From Ornithinibacillus salinisoli (lineage in GTDB: Bacteria; Bacillota; Bacilli; Bacillales; Amphibacillaceae), in assembly GCF_042682545.1 (NCBI RefSeq), contig NZ_JBHUHQ010000016.1: a stretch of DNA of 64,000 nucleotides; one strand, written 5' to 3'. The translations under genes were made by a program, and so were the position numbers. Position 1 is the first letter of the stretch, and every line of letters starts with the position of its first letter. Below the pieces are notes generated by a model. It was not told where the DNA came from. It did not search any database and was given only the letters and a program-made list of their open reading frames with translations. Below are positions 9,300 to 17,915 of the stretch, in pieces.

Positions 9300-9629
9300 T
9301 TGAATAAAGCTTGGTTATTCGTTTTTGCTGCAGGGTTATTTGAAATAGGATGGGTTGTTGGATTGAAGCATGCAAATAATTGGTGGTCTTGGGGATTAAC
9401 CGTAATAGCGATTTATGCCTGTATGCATTTATTGCTTACTGCTTCTAAGAGATTGCCGGTTGGTACGACATATGTAGTATTTACAGGAATGGGGACAGCC
9501 GGTACAGTTTTAGCCGAAATGGTTCTTTTTGGTGAACCATTTGAAATGGTCAAAATCCTGTTAATTTTAGTTTTATTAATTGGTGTAATCGGACTTAAAG
9601 CAGTTACTGTGGATCAGGGAGGAGACTGA
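9300..9629 (+). CDS. ykkC: SMR exporter subunit, Gdx/YkkC-type
   Basis: A 109-residue four-helix small multidrug resistance protein. The membrane-embedded Glu lies in the first helix (AAGLFEIGWVVG, E17), and the helix-3 motif PVGTTYVVFTGMGTAG is typical of guanidinium exporters. It starts at TTG behind GGGGTG. With the next gene (5 nt spacing) it forms a YkkC/YkkD-like two-gene unit. The guanidine riboswitch directly upstream supports H+-coupled guanidinium export rather than general drug efflux (inference from context). Confidence 0.88.
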   Translation: MNKAWLFVFAAGLFEIGWVVGLKHANNWWSWGLTVIAIYACMHLLLTASKRLPVGTTYVVFTGMGTAGTVLAEMVLFGEPFEMVKILLILVLLIGVIGLKAVTVDQGGD

Positions 9630-9634
9630 TAAAT

Positions 9635-9949
9635 ATGGAATGGATATATTTATTGATCGCTGGAGTTGGAGAAGTGATTGGAGTTATCGGTCTTAATAAA
9701 GTTAATATGGAGAAAAGCATTACTTCTTTAGGATTCTTAATTGGTGGTTTTATCGTTAGTTTTATATTTTTATCATTAGCAATGGATACTATCCCAATGA
9801 GCACTGCATATGCCGTATGGACTGGAATGGGAACAGTGGGGAGTACATTAGTAGGTATGTTTGTATATGGTGAATCGAAGGATTGGCGTAGAATTCTCTT
9901 TATTAGTATGGTTCTATCGGCAGTGGTTGGATTGAAGTTAATCTCATAA
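9635..9949 (+). CDS. ykkD: SMR exporter subunit, Gdx/YkkD-type
   Basis: A 104-residue SMR protein, partner of the upstream subunit. Four hydrophobic segments; Glu in helix 1 (LLIAGVGEVIGVIGLNK) and PMSTAYAVWTGMGTVG in helix 3. RBS GGAGGAG overlaps the end of the first subunit gene, so translation is probably coupled. Paired SMR genes usually encode dual-topology heteromers. Its 3' end overlaps the convergent crcB gene by 6 bp. Confidence 0.88.
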   Translation: MEWIYLLIAGVGEVIGVIGLNKVNMEKSITSLGFLIGGFIVSFIFLSLAMDTIPMSTAYAVWTGMGTVGSTLVGMFVYGESKDWRRILFISMVLSAVVGLKLIS

Positions 9950-10288
9950 CAAGGTAAGTGTCAAAACAACCACTCCGATGGAAACTGTAATGGAGCTAAC
10001 AACATAAGACAAGGCAGTTCGGTATTTTTTATCAACTAGCAATTGAATGGTTTCATTTCCAAACGTGGAGAACGTTGTATACGCACCACAAAAACCGACT
10101 CCCGCAAAAAGCCAAAATCCATCAGAGATCTCTTCTGCATGATAAAAGAAAAATAGAAAACCAAGGATAGTAGAACCAGTTATATTGGCAATCCAAGTAC
10201 CTACAAAATGCTTGTTTGTTTTCGTAGCAATGTAAAATCGGAGGATACTACCTAAAAATCCTCCTATTGCTACAAATAAAAAACTCAT
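9944..10288 (-). CDS. crcB: Fluoride channel subunit CrcB/Fluc (second copy)
   Basis: A 114-residue Fluc-family protein with four hydrophobic segments. GGFLGSILRFYIA at the N-terminus and GFCGAYTTFSTFGNET in helix 3 are the family marks, including the Phe-box and Na+-site region. Fluc channels let toxic fluoride leak out of the cell as dual-topology dimers; two adjacent genes usually give a heterodimer. The start overlaps the stop of the upstream copy by 4 bp. It is the last gene of the znu-zur transcript; no fluoride riboswitch is seen here. Confidence 0.92.
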   Translation of the reverse strand: MSFLFVAIGGFLGSILRFYIATKTNKHFVGTWIANITGSTILGFLFFFYHAEEISDGFWLFAGVGFCGAYTTFSTFGNETIQLLVDKKYRTALSYVVSSITVSIGVVVLTLTLL

Positions 10289-10671
10289 GAAGTTGCCCTC
10301 CTTTTACTAGGAGCTATTCTAAATCCAACATAACAAAGTGCCAGTCCACCTAATATATTACTTGTCATATAAATTATAGCTAATAGTATACTAGTCTGCC
10401 ATGTTGTTATCGTTTCCACTGCGAAGGTTGAAAACGTGGTAAACGAACCAATTACTCCTGTAGTAAGAGCAGTAAATAATTGTGGAGGCAGTACATCTTT
10501 AATTACGTAATGGTTTAGAAGATAACTTAATAGAAAACAGCCAATTAAATTCGTGATTAATGTTGCATATGGAAATACTGTTTCTTCCGCAATAAATAAC
10601 GCAATACTGTATCTAGAGATTGCACCAATCATACCACCTAATCCAACTGCTAGTACTAATTTCGGGTTCAT
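10285..10671 (-). CDS. crcB: Fluoride channel subunit CrcB/Fluc (first copy)
   Basis: A 128-residue Fluc protein with GGMIGAISRYSIALF at the N-terminus and TGVIGSFTTFSTFAVET in helix 3. It ends in a basic tail (PSKRRATS). It overlaps zur by 4 bp on one side and the second crcB by 4 bp on the other, so all three are translationally coupled. Fluoride efflux is the established role of the family. Being embedded in a zinc operon without its own fluoride riboswitch is unusual. Confidence 0.92.
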   Translation of the reverse strand: MNPKLVLAVGLGGMIGAISRYSIALFIAEETVFPYATLITNLIGCFLLSYLLNHYVIKDVLPPQLFTALTTGVIGSFTTFSTFAVETITTWQTSILLAIIYMTSNILGGLALCYVGFRIAPSKRRATS

Positions 10672-11081
10672 GCTGATTGACAGTTTGGACAGAGACCATA
10701 GATTTCAAATTTATGGTCTTCGATTGTATAATTCTTTAATGTTTTCTGCACTTCATTCATTGGACAAACTTCAATCTCCTTCGTTTTTCCGCAGTCTTTG
10801 CAAATGAAATGGTGATGATGGTGGTGGGTACAATTCATTCTAAAAAGTTTTTCCCCATTTAGTTCTGTTGTTTCTAAAATACCAACCTCATTGTAGAGGT
10901 GCAGGTTTCGATAAACAGTATCAAAACTTATCCCATCATAGGTTTCTTCTAGATACTGAATTAAGTCTTTAGCAGTTCGATATCCGTCTGCTTCTGCAAA
11001 GAAACTTAGAATATCTTTCCGTTTTCCTGTTGTTTTATAACCTTGTTCTTTTAGTAGTTCGATTGCCTCTTCTATATTCAT
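10668..11081 (-). CDS. zur: Zinc uptake regulator, Fur family
   Basis: A 137-residue Fur-family repressor. Winged-helix domain at about 1-80 (TGKRKDILSFF, FDTVYRNLHLY as recognition helix). The C-terminal dimer domain has a run of six His (86-91) and two CxxC pairs, C94/C97 and C131/C134, which bind the structural zinc. Its position behind znuACB makes Zur much likelier than Fur or PerR. The expected operator, a 7-1-7 Zur box, lies upstream of znuA at 13723-13737, so the operon is probably autoregulated. Confidence 0.92.
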   Translation of the reverse strand: MNIEEAIELLKEQGYKTTGKRKDILSFFAEADGYRTAKDLIQYLEETYDGISFDTVYRNLHLYNEVGILETTELNGEKLFRMNCTHHHHHHFICKDCGKTKEIEVCPMNEVQKTLKNYTIEDHKFEIYGLCPNCQSA

Positions 11082-11091
11082 TGTCTATCCC

Positions 11092-11931
11092 TCACTTTTG
11101 TTTTCGATAACTAAATTTTTTTAAGCCAATGGAAAGCAATAATATAACTATAGAAACCATAACAATCGTACCCCCTGGTGGGATACTTAAATAATAACCT
11201 GTTATTAATCCAATAATAACAGCTAACTCACCAAAAACAATAGAAAGAAACATCATTTGCTTAAATCCTTTTGCTAATCGCATACTTGCGGCCACTGGTA
11301 AAGTCATTAATGCAGACACAAGAAGTACGCCAACAATACGGATCGAAGCTGCAATTACCAACGCAGTTAAAATAATAAATAAGAAGTGTATGCGCTTTGC
11401 ATGTATCCCGGATACGGTTGCATGCTCTTCATCGAATGATAGAGTGAAGAGTTCTTTGTAAAATAATGTAATGATGATAGCAATAAAAATGGATATACCT
11501 AAAATAGATAGAAAGTCATTCTTACTAACCGCAGATACTGATCCAAATAAATAATTAAATAATTCTGTATTAAACCCGTCTGCCAAAGCAATAAATATAA
11601 CACTTAACCCCACCCCACCTGATAAAATAATGGGGATCGCAATTTCTTGATACGCTTTATAAACTCCGCGCAATTTTTCAATAAAAATAGATCCAATAAC
11701 CGAAAATGCCATACCACTATATAGTGGTGTAATAAAAGCAATGGCAAACTTTTTTTCGAGAAATAATCCAAATGCAATACCTGCTAAAGTAACGTGGGAT
11801 AATGCATCTGCAATTAATGAAAGTCTTCGAACAACAATAAACGTACCTAGAAGCGGTGCAATTACACCAATTAATATTCCTGTTAAAAAGGTATGCCTTA
11901 AAAAATCAAATTCCAAAAAATCAGCTAGCAT
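11092..11931 (-). CDS. znuB: Zinc ABC transporter permease
   Basis: A 279-residue membrane protein with eight or nine helices, of the ABC-3 (ZnuB/AdcB/MntB) family. The stretch RRLSLIADALSHVTLAGIAFG near residues 35-55 is the family's conserved loop. It forms the membrane channel of the high-affinity Zn2+ importer with ZnuC and ZnuA. The downstream neighbour zur starts 10 nt after its stop. Confidence 0.94.
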   Translation of the reverse strand: MLADFLEFDFLRHTFLTGILIGVIAPLLGTFIVVRRLSLIADALSHVTLAGIAFGLFLEKKFAIAFITPLYSGMAFSVIGSIFIEKLRGVYKAYQEIAIPIILSGGVGLSVIFIALADGFNTELFNYLFGSVSAVSKNDFLSILGISIFIAIIITLFYKELFTLSFDEEHATVSGIHAKRIHFLFIILTALVIAASIRIVGVLLVSALMTLPVAASMRLAKGFKQMMFLSIVFGELAVIIGLITGYYLSIPPGGTIVMVSIVILLLSIGLKKFSYRKQK

Positions 11932-11949
11932 GTTTAATCCTCCAATGAA

Positions 11950-12705
11950 TTAGTGGTCGTGTGTAACAAGATTTACAGGGTGACCATAAACTTTCGATAA
12001 ATCGTTTTCTGTTAATGCAAGATACTCTTTTGGATCGCCATGAAAATGAAGGGATTTGTTTAAACAAGCAATATTCGTTGCGTATTCTGTCATCGTTCCT
12101 GTGTCATGGGTAACTAAGAGTAAAGTAATTTGTTGCTGTGTATTTAATTGATGTAATAGCTCATAAAATCGTTGTACATTTTCATAATCGACACCTACAG
12201 TAGGTTCGTCCAATATTAATAATTCTGGATCACTTACAAGGGCACGAGCAATAAATACTCGTTGTTGTTGACCACCAGATAAATTCCCAACATTCTCATA
12301 CGTATATTCTCGCATACCTACAAGATCGATTGCATGTAATATTTTTGCTTTATGCTTAGAATTGAAAAATTTGAAATAACCTACTTTCGCAGTTAAACCC
12401 ATGGAAACTACTTCATAAACAGTAGCTGGAAAACCTTTATTAAATGAATTTGATTTTTGGGAAACAAATCCAATTTTATTCCATGCTTTAAATTTTTCAA
12501 TCGGCTCATTAAATAGTGTTATCGAACCTTGATCCGGCTTCATTAGCCCAAGAATAAGCTTGATTAAAGTAGTTTTCCCTCCACCGTTTGGACCAATTAG
12601 CCCCATAAATGACCCACGAGGAAGGACAAAGTTGATATTATCTAGAACTTGCTTTTGTTCATATGTGTAACCAATTTTTTTCATTGCAATGATAGGTTCA
12701 GTCAT
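11950..12705 (-). CDS. znuC: Zinc ABC transporter ATP-binding protein
   Basis: A 251-residue ABC ATPase. Walker A is GPNGGGKTT (about 38-46), Q-loop FVSQKS, signature LSGGQQQR (about 142-149), Walker B LLILDEPT. It energises Zn2+ import through ZnuB. It ends in a short His-containing tail (VNLVTHDH), a frequent trait in zinc transport proteins. It lies between znuA and znuB with spacings of about 20 nt, in one operon. Confidence 0.94.
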   Translation of the reverse strand: MTEPIIAMKKIGYTYEQKQVLDNINFVLPRGSFMGLIGPNGGGKTTLIKLILGLMKPDQGSITLFNEPIEKFKAWNKIGFVSQKSNSFNKGFPATVYEVVSMGLTAKVGYFKFFNSKHKAKILHAIDLVGMREYTYENVGNLSGGQQQRVFIARALVSDPELLILDEPTVGVDYENVQRFYELLHQLNTQQQITLLLVTHDTGTMTEYATNIACLNKSLHFHGDPKEYLALTENDLSKVYGHPVNLVTHDH

Positions 12706-12725
12706 ATCGTTATTATTCCTTTCTG

Positions 12726-13676
12726 TCAGTTTGTGGCTTTATCAAGTACTTCCAAATTCTGTTCCATAAGAGATAAGTAGTCCTCATTCGATTCCATATC
12801 ATTCTCCATTAAAACTGCTAAATTATGAATGATCAGTTCCTTCATATGAAGATGATCTTGAATGATTTCGGACACGCGATTGGAACTATTTTGCTCAAAG
12901 ATGATATATTCAAGATTGTTTTCTTCTGCTTCTTCGATTATTTCCGTTAACTCCTTTTGTGACGGTACATTGCCAGAGGATAATCCGTGGATAGATAGTT
13001 GCTCTAACCCATAACGTTCCTCCCAATATCCGAATGCTGCATGAGATACAAGCAGTTTTTTATTTGTTTTCTGTTGCAATGTTTGACGATATAGGTCGTC
13101 AAGTTCTATTAATTCATTTTGCAAGGTAGTAAAGTTCTCCTTGTATTTAGATGCTTTATTAGGATTTAAATCAGATAATATATTTAGTACTAATTCGGAC
13201 ATGTCTAGCATGCGTAAAGGGTCGAGCCAAATATGTGGATCGTGATCACTGTGGCTATGACCTTCATGATTTTCGTTCTCTTGTTCTGTTTCATCATGTT
13301 CCACTAGTTCCGAGTGGAATAAATCTTCGTCTGTCCCAAGTTCTACGATTGAAATATCTTGTGATGCAAGCGCACTAGCCATATTTTCAGCAAATCCTTC
13401 CATCCCTGCTCCAAGGTAAATAAATGCATCACTTCTTGCTACTTCCGTCATTGTTTTTGATGTAGGCTCATACGTATGCGCATCAACTCCTGGTGGGTAA
13501 ACTGTTTTAACAGTAACGGATTCACCACCAATACGCTCCACAGCGAATTGTATAGGGTAAATGGTTGTATAAATCGTAAGGTCTGCATCGGAATTTGGAG
13601 ATTGATCTGTTGATGTACAGCCGATAGTAAGTGTTGCTATTAAAGAAATAATTAAAACGCTCATTATGTTTTTCAT
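12726..13676 (-). CDS. znuA: Zinc-binding lipoprotein of ABC transporter
   Basis: A 316-residue cluster A-I metal-binding lipoprotein. The start is placed at the ATG whose complement is 13674-13676, 8 nt after GAAAGGG; a longer frame upstream has no RBS and would spoil the signal peptide. Lipobox TIGC with Cys20. Metal ligands and the His-rich loop (HDETEQENENHEGHSHSD, then HDPHIWLDP) are typical of ZnuA/AdcA rather than of Mn2+ binders. It captures Zn2+ outside the membrane and delivers it to ZnuBC. Upstream Zur boxes predict zinc repression. Confidence 0.93.
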   Translation of the reverse strand: MKNIMSVLIISLIATLTIGCTSTDQSPNSDADLTIYTTIYPIQFAVERIGGESVTVKTVYPPGVDAHTYEPTSKTMTEVARSDAFIYLGAGMEGFAENMASALASQDISIVELGTDEDLFHSELVEHDETEQENENHEGHSHSDHDPHIWLDPLRMLDMSELVLNILSDLNPNKASKYKENFTTLQNELIELDDLYRQTLQQKTNKKLLVSHAAFGYWEERYGLEQLSIHGLSSGNVPSQKELTEIIEEAEENNLEYIIFEQNSSNRVSEIIQDHLHMKELIIHNLAVLMENDMESNEDYLSLMEQNLEVLDKATN

Positions 13677-13722
13677 CGTTGTTACCCTTTCCAGAATATA
13701 ATTCATTTCATCATATATATTA

Positions 13723-13737
13723 TCGTAATGATTACGA
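13723..13737. promoter_or_regulatory. Zur box 1, upstream of znuA
   Basis: TCGTAATGATTACGA is a perfect 7-1-7 inverted repeat and the Bacillus Zur-box consensus. It sits about 47 nt upstream of the znuA start. Confidence 0.92.
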
Positions 13738-13745
13738 TCTGTAAA

Positions 13746-13760
13746 TAAGAATGATTACGA
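13746..13760. promoter_or_regulatory. Zur box 2 (one strong half-site)
   Basis: TAAGAATGATTACGA has the intact right half ATTACGA and a weaker left half, centred 23 bp from box 1. It also lies just upstream of a possible plus-strand promoter (TATAAT at 13788-13793), so both directions could be zinc-controlled. Confidence 0.6.
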
Positions 13761-13867
13761 TTAAGCTGATAACAGAATTAGTTTTACTATAATGTTCATT
13801 AATTTGCCACCATTAATCAGAACATATTCGATATCATAGATGATAGGAAGTAAATAAAGGAGAAATC

Positions 13868-14041
13868 GTGGAGTTAGATAGTATGGGTTTTGGTTGTAAT
13901 ATTTGTATTGAAATTGCGGAGACCGCTGTGGCAAAATATGAAGCTGGAGAATCGCTTCTAGACATACGTAACTTTATTGATAAGACTTATAGTGGAAGTG
14001 GTGTTGGACCAACGCCAACTCCAATGCCTAAAGGGGAATAG
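13868..14041 (+). CDS. Unrecognised 57-residue protein with CxxC motif
   Basis: A GTG-started frame of 57 residues with a well-placed AAAGGAGA (13856-13863). It has no signal peptide or membrane helix. Visible traits: GCNIC near the N-terminus (Cys10 and Cys13), then a predicted amphipathic helical part (IAETAVAKYEAGESLLDIR), then a Pro/Gly tail (GVGPTPTPMPKGE). TATAAT lies at 13788-13793 with no good -35, next to Zur box 2. A long hairpin follows the stop. I do not recognise the family. CxxC could bind a metal, and the spacing of Cys and helix is faintly saposin-like; both are speculation. That it is a real gene is likely from RBS, codon use and layout. Confidence 0.55.
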   Translation: MELDSMGFGCNICIEIAETAVAKYEAGESLLDIRNFIDKTYSGSGVGPTPTPMPKGE

Positions 14042-14057
14042 AATATCGTGTGTTCAA

Positions 14058-14100
14058 GATACAAAAGAAGTGATTGCCAAGGTTTCGCTTCTTTTGTATC
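14058..14100. terminator. Strong hairpin after the 57-residue ORF
   Basis: GATACAAAAGAAGTGA (14058-14073) pairs with TCGCTTCTTTTGTATC (14085-14100) with one G-U. No T-tract follows on either strand, so it may be an mRNA-end stabiliser or atypical terminator. Confidence 0.6.
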
Positions 14101-14209
14101 CAAAATTTCAAAAAAATATAATTTATTTTTATTGCGAAATATTAGAATATATTTTATAGTAGAGTATAGATGGACGGATAGGAACTGTCTTTTATTTTTT
14201 AGCAAAAAA

Positions 14210-14227
14210 TGAATGAGTATTCATTCA
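14210..14227. promoter_or_regulatory. FadR operator of the fad operon
   Basis: TGAATGAGTATTCATTCA is a perfect palindrome matching the B. subtilis FadR (YsiA) consensus TGAATGAnTAnTCATTCA. It sits 23 nt before the fadN start, where bound repressor would block transcription until long-chain acyl-CoA releases it. Confidence 0.93.
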
Positions 14228-14249
14228 AAAACTGATTGGGGGATAAAAT

Positions 14250-16649
14250 ATGAAGCGAACAATCAAGCGTGCTGCGGTATTGGGTTCCGGTGTAATGGGA
14301 TCTGGAATTGCCGCTCACTTAGCTAACGTAGGAATACCAACAATTATGCTTGATATTGTGCCGCGTGAGCTAACCAAGGATGAAGAACAAAAAGGGTTAA
14401 CACTTGATGATAAGGTAGTGCGTAATCGTATCGCTACACAAAGTAAACTTGCATTACTTAAACAAAAGCCATCTCCAATTACAACGAAGGAAAGCCTCGA
14501 TTTAATTGAGGTTGGAAATATGGATGACGATATGGAGAAATTGGCAGAAGTAGATTGGATCATTGAGGTTGTAGTTGAGAAATTATCGATTAAGAAATCA
14601 GTATTTGCTAATGTTGACAAATACCGAAAACAAGGTGCAATCGTAAGCTCTAATACATCAGGAATATCAGTAGAAGAAATGTCGGAGGATTGTTCCGAAG
14701 ATTTTCGTAAACATTTTCTAGGGACACATTTTTTCAATCCGCCACGGTACTTAAAGCTACTTGAAGTGATACCAACTAAGGATACAGCCCCAGAGGTATT
14801 AGACTTTGTTAAAACGTTTGGTGAAAATGTTCTAGGTAAGGGTGTTGTGGAAGCAAAAGATACACCTAACTTTATCGCTAACCGTATCGGAACGTATGGT
14901 TTGCTAGTGACATTAAGAGAAATGGTTGAAGGCGGTTATAGTGTTGGGGAAGTTGATTCTGTGACAGGTCCTATGATTGGCCGACCAAAGAGTGCTACAT
15001 TTCGAACATTAGATGTTGTTGGCCTAGACACATTTATTCATGTAGCAAAAAATGTCTATGGTCAAGTAGAAGGGGAAGAGAAGAAAGTCTTTGATGTACC
15101 TGATTTTATGCTGAAAATGCAAGAAAATGGCTGGTTGGGTGCTAAAAGTGGTCAAGGATTTTTCCTTAAGAAAAAAGGGAAAGATGGCAGTACCATTTAT
15201 GAATTAAACCCGCAAACATTGGAATATGAGGATCGAAAAAAGCTAAAAACAGCTGCGACAGAAATGGCGAAACAAGAAAAAGGTTCTCGTAGAAAATTGA
15301 AAGCGCTTGTATCCGCCAAAGGGGATCGAGCAGGAGACTTGATTTGGTCTATCATAAAACCAGCGTTACTCTATTCAGCCGAGTTAACTGGTGAGATAGC
15401 TGATGATATCTTATCCATTGATCAAGCAATGAAGTGGGGGTTTGGCTGGGAGATCGGCCCTTTTGAAACATGGGATGCAATTGGCTTACGAAAATCAGTA
15501 GAACGTATGCAAGAAGAAGGGGAGATCGTACCAGAATGGGTATTAAACCTGTTAGAACAAGGGCATGAATCCTTTTATAAAACAGAAGATGGGAACGTGT
15601 TTTACTACGATAATGGAGAATATAAGCAACAGGACTTTAATCCAAAAGAAATAAATCTTAAGCGTCTGAAAGATGTAAATGGGGTAATTAAGAAAAATAC
15701 CAGCGCTAGTTTAATAGATTTAGGGGATGGCGTCGCAGGACTAGAATTCCATTCACAAAGCAATGCGATTGGTCTAGATATTATTCAAATGGTTAACTTT
15801 GCTATTGAGGAAGTAGGCAAGAATTATGAAGGACTTGTGATAGGTAACCAAGGCAAGAACTTCTGTGTGGGCGCAAACCTTGCGATGATGCTAATGGAAG
15901 CTCAAGATGATAATTTCTTTGAGCTAGACATGGTTGTACGTCAATTCCAAAACATGGCGATGAATATTAAGTACGCTGACAAACCAGTTGTTACTGCCCC
16001 ATTTAACATGACTTTGGGTGGAGGTGCGGAGGTTTCCCTTCCAGCCGCGGCAATACAAGCTTCAGCAGAAACGTATATGGGGCTTGTCGAAGTTGGTGTT
16101 GGTTTGATTCCTGGTGGTGGTGGAACGAAGGAACTTTATCTAAAAGAACTTCGTAATTTACCAAAGGGTATTAACTTTGATTTAACGAAAGTAGCCAACG
16201 ATGTATTCGAAAAAGTCGCAATGGCAAAAGTATCAACATCTGCTGCGGAAGCAAGAGAAAATGGATTTTTAGATCGCAATGATCGTATAAGTGTGAATCC
16301 TGATCATCTTATCCATGATGCAAAAGAAAGAGTACTAGAATTAGCTAAGGATGGATATCAAGCTCCGAAACGAGAAAAAATTCCAGTAGTTGGTGAGGCA
16401 GGTTATGCCGCAATGGTTCTAGGTGCAAAAACACTACAATTTGGTGGCTATGCATCTGACCATGATGTGAAAATTGCGGAGAAATTAGCATATGTTTTAT
16501 CAGGTGGTCGTATTAAAGAAGGAACGTTAATTGATGAACAAGTAATGCTCGATTTAGAGCGTGAGGCATTCTTAAGTTTAATTGGTGAACCAAAAACACA
16601 GGCTAGAATGCAACACATGCTCATAAAAGGAAAAGCCTTACGTAACTAA
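14250..16649 (+). CDS. fadN: 3-hydroxyacyl-CoA dehydrogenase / enoyl-CoA hydratase
   Basis: A 799-residue two-domain beta-oxidation enzyme. The N-terminal Rossmann domain begins AVLGSGVMGSGIAAHLANVG (about 9-28), with the dehydrogenase motif HFFNPPRYLKLLEVI near 155. The C-terminal crotonase part (from about 490) has the GxGLIPGGGGTKEL active-site region. It catalyses hydration of enoyl-CoA and NAD+-dependent oxidation to 3-ketoacyl-CoA. The order is inverted relative to E. coli FadB, as in B. subtilis FadN. First gene of fadN-fadA-fadE under a FadR box. Confidence 0.96.
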   Translation: MKRTIKRAAVLGSGVMGSGIAAHLANVGIPTIMLDIVPRELTKDEEQKGLTLDDKVVRNRIATQSKLALLKQKPSPITTKESLDLIEVGNMDDDMEKLAEVDWIIEVVVEKLSIKKSVFANVDKYRKQGAIVSSNTSGISVEEMSEDCSEDFRKHFLGTHFFNPPRYLKLLEVIPTKDTAPEVLDFVKTFGENVLGKGVVEAKDTPNFIANRIGTYGLLVTLREMVEGGYSVGEVDSVTGPMIGRPKSATFRTLDVVGLDTFIHVAKNVYGQVEGEEKKVFDVPDFMLKMQENGWLGAKSGQGFFLKKKGKDGSTIYELNPQTLEYEDRKKLKTAATEMAKQEKGSRRKLKALVSAKGDRAGDLIWSIIKPALLYSAELTGEIADDILSIDQAMKWGFGWEIGPFETWDAIGLRKSVERMQEEGEIVPEWVLNLLEQGHESFYKTEDGNVFYYDNGEYKQQDFNPKEINLKRLKDVNGVIKKNTSASLIDLGDGVAGLEFHSQSNAIGLDIIQMVNFAIEEVGKNYEGLVIGNQGKNFCVGANLAMMLMEAQDDNFFELDMVVRQFQNMAMNIKYADKPVVTAPFNMTLGGGAEVSLPAAAIQASAETYMGLVEVGVGLIPGGGGTKELYLKELRNLPKGINFDLTKVANDVFEKVAMAKVSTSAAEARENGFLDRNDRISVNPDHLIHDAKERVLELAKDGYQAPKREKIPVVGEAGYAAMVLGAKTLQFGGYASDHDVKIAEKLAYVLSGGRIKEGTLIDEQVMLDLEREAFLSLIGEPKTQARMQHMLIKGKALRN

Positions 16650-16667
16650 ACAAGAGGGGGAGTAAAT

Positions 16668-17843
16668 GTGAAAGAAGCAGTTATTGTTGCAGGAGCAAGG
16701 ACCCCTGTAGGAAGAGCCAAAAAAGGAACGCTAGCAAATACTCGTCCAGATGATTTAGCAGCGTTAACGATAAAAGAAACGTTAAAACGTGCAGGGAATT
16801 ATAATGGAAATATTGATGACGTAATTATCGGATGTGCCATTCCGGAGGCGGAACAAGGAATGAATATGGCTCGAAACATTGCAGGTCTTTCTGGATTAAG
16901 AAACGATGTACCTGGAATTACAATCAATCGTTACTGTTCTTCTGGCTTACAAAGTATAGCCTATGCATCAGAACGAATAATGCTAGGTGCGAGTGACACG
17001 ATTATTGCTGGCGGCGCTGAATCGATGAGTTTAGTACCGATGCCAGGTCATGTTATTAAACCGAATCCAACCCTAGTTCAAGATGCACCAGGGTATTATA
17101 TGGGGATGGGACATACAGCAGAAGAAGTAGCAAATCGTTTTCAAATCTCACGTGAAGATCAAGACGCTTTTGCTGTTCAAAGCCATGAACGTGCAGCTAA
17201 AGCAATTCAGGAAGGTAAATTTAAAGATGAAATAGTACCAGTAGAAGTAACAGAGCGAGTAATAGGTAAAAACAATAAGGTAGAAGAAAAAACAGTGATA
17301 TTTGATACGGATGAAGGAGTGCGTCCTGGAACATCGATGGAAGCACTTGCGAAGCTTCGCCCTGCATTTCATGTAAAGGGATCTGTTACTGCAGGAAATT
17401 CATCACAAATGAGTGATGGTGCTGCATCTGTATTAGTCATGGAACGTGAGAAAGCAGAAGCGGAAGGATTAATTCCATTAGTAAAGTTCCGTTCATTTGC
17501 TGTCGCAGGTGTGGAACCAGAAATAATGGGTGTTGGTCCAGTTGAAGCAATACCAAAAGCATTAAAAATAGCAGGTTTAGAAGTTTCCGATATTGGTTTA
17601 TTTGAGCTCAATGAAGCATTTGCATCTCAGTCTGTAAGAGTAATTCAAGCACTAGATTTAGATCCATCTATCGTGAATGTTAATGGTGGAGCAATTGCTC
17701 TAGGGCATCCGCTTGGTATGACAGGTACCAAGCTTACATTAAGTCTTGCACATGAAATGAAACGTCAGAATGTCCAATTTGGAGTTGTTACGATGTGTAT
17801 TGGTGGGGGAATGGGTGCAGCAGGAGTATTTGAACTCTTGTAA
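16668..17843 (+). CDS. fadA: Acetyl-CoA C-acyltransferase (thiolase)
   Basis: A 391-residue thiolase starting at GTG behind GAGGGGGAG. Motifs: nucleophilic Cys in NRYCSSGLQS (about 88-97), GGAIALGHPLGMTG with the active-site His, and CIGGGMGAAG with the second Cys near the C-terminus. It cleaves 3-ketoacyl-CoA to acetyl-CoA plus a shortened acyl-CoA. It starts 18 nt after fadN. Confidence 0.96.
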   Translation: MKEAVIVAGARTPVGRAKKGTLANTRPDDLAALTIKETLKRAGNYNGNIDDVIIGCAIPEAEQGMNMARNIAGLSGLRNDVPGITINRYCSSGLQSIAYASERIMLGASDTIIAGGAESMSLVPMPGHVIKPNPTLVQDAPGYYMGMGHTAEEVANRFQISREDQDAFAVQSHERAAKAIQEGKFKDEIVPVEVTERVIGKNNKVEEKTVIFDTDEGVRPGTSMEALAKLRPAFHVKGSVTAGNSSQMSDGAASVLVMEREKAEAEGLIPLVKFRSFAVAGVEPEIMGVGPVEAIPKALKIAGLEVSDIGLFELNEAFASQSVRVIQALDLDPSIVNVNGGAIALGHPLGMTGTKLTLSLAHEMKRQNVQFGVVTMCIGGGMGAAGVFELL

Positions 17844-17915
17844 GCTTTGAAACTATAAGTATTGTAATACGTAATGTTTCTAGATAATCATTTTTCATAA
17901 AGGGAGGAAGAAAGT

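Noticed and set aside
10804..10850. Six-His run in the Fur-family gene as a tag or artefact
   Set aside because: His-rich stretches before the CxxC are common in Zur proteins and fit zinc sensing.
13868..14041. Quorum-sensing pre-peptide (ComX/Phr type)
   Set aside because: No export signal and no ComQ, Rap or receptor gene nearby; the Pro-rich tail alone is not enough.
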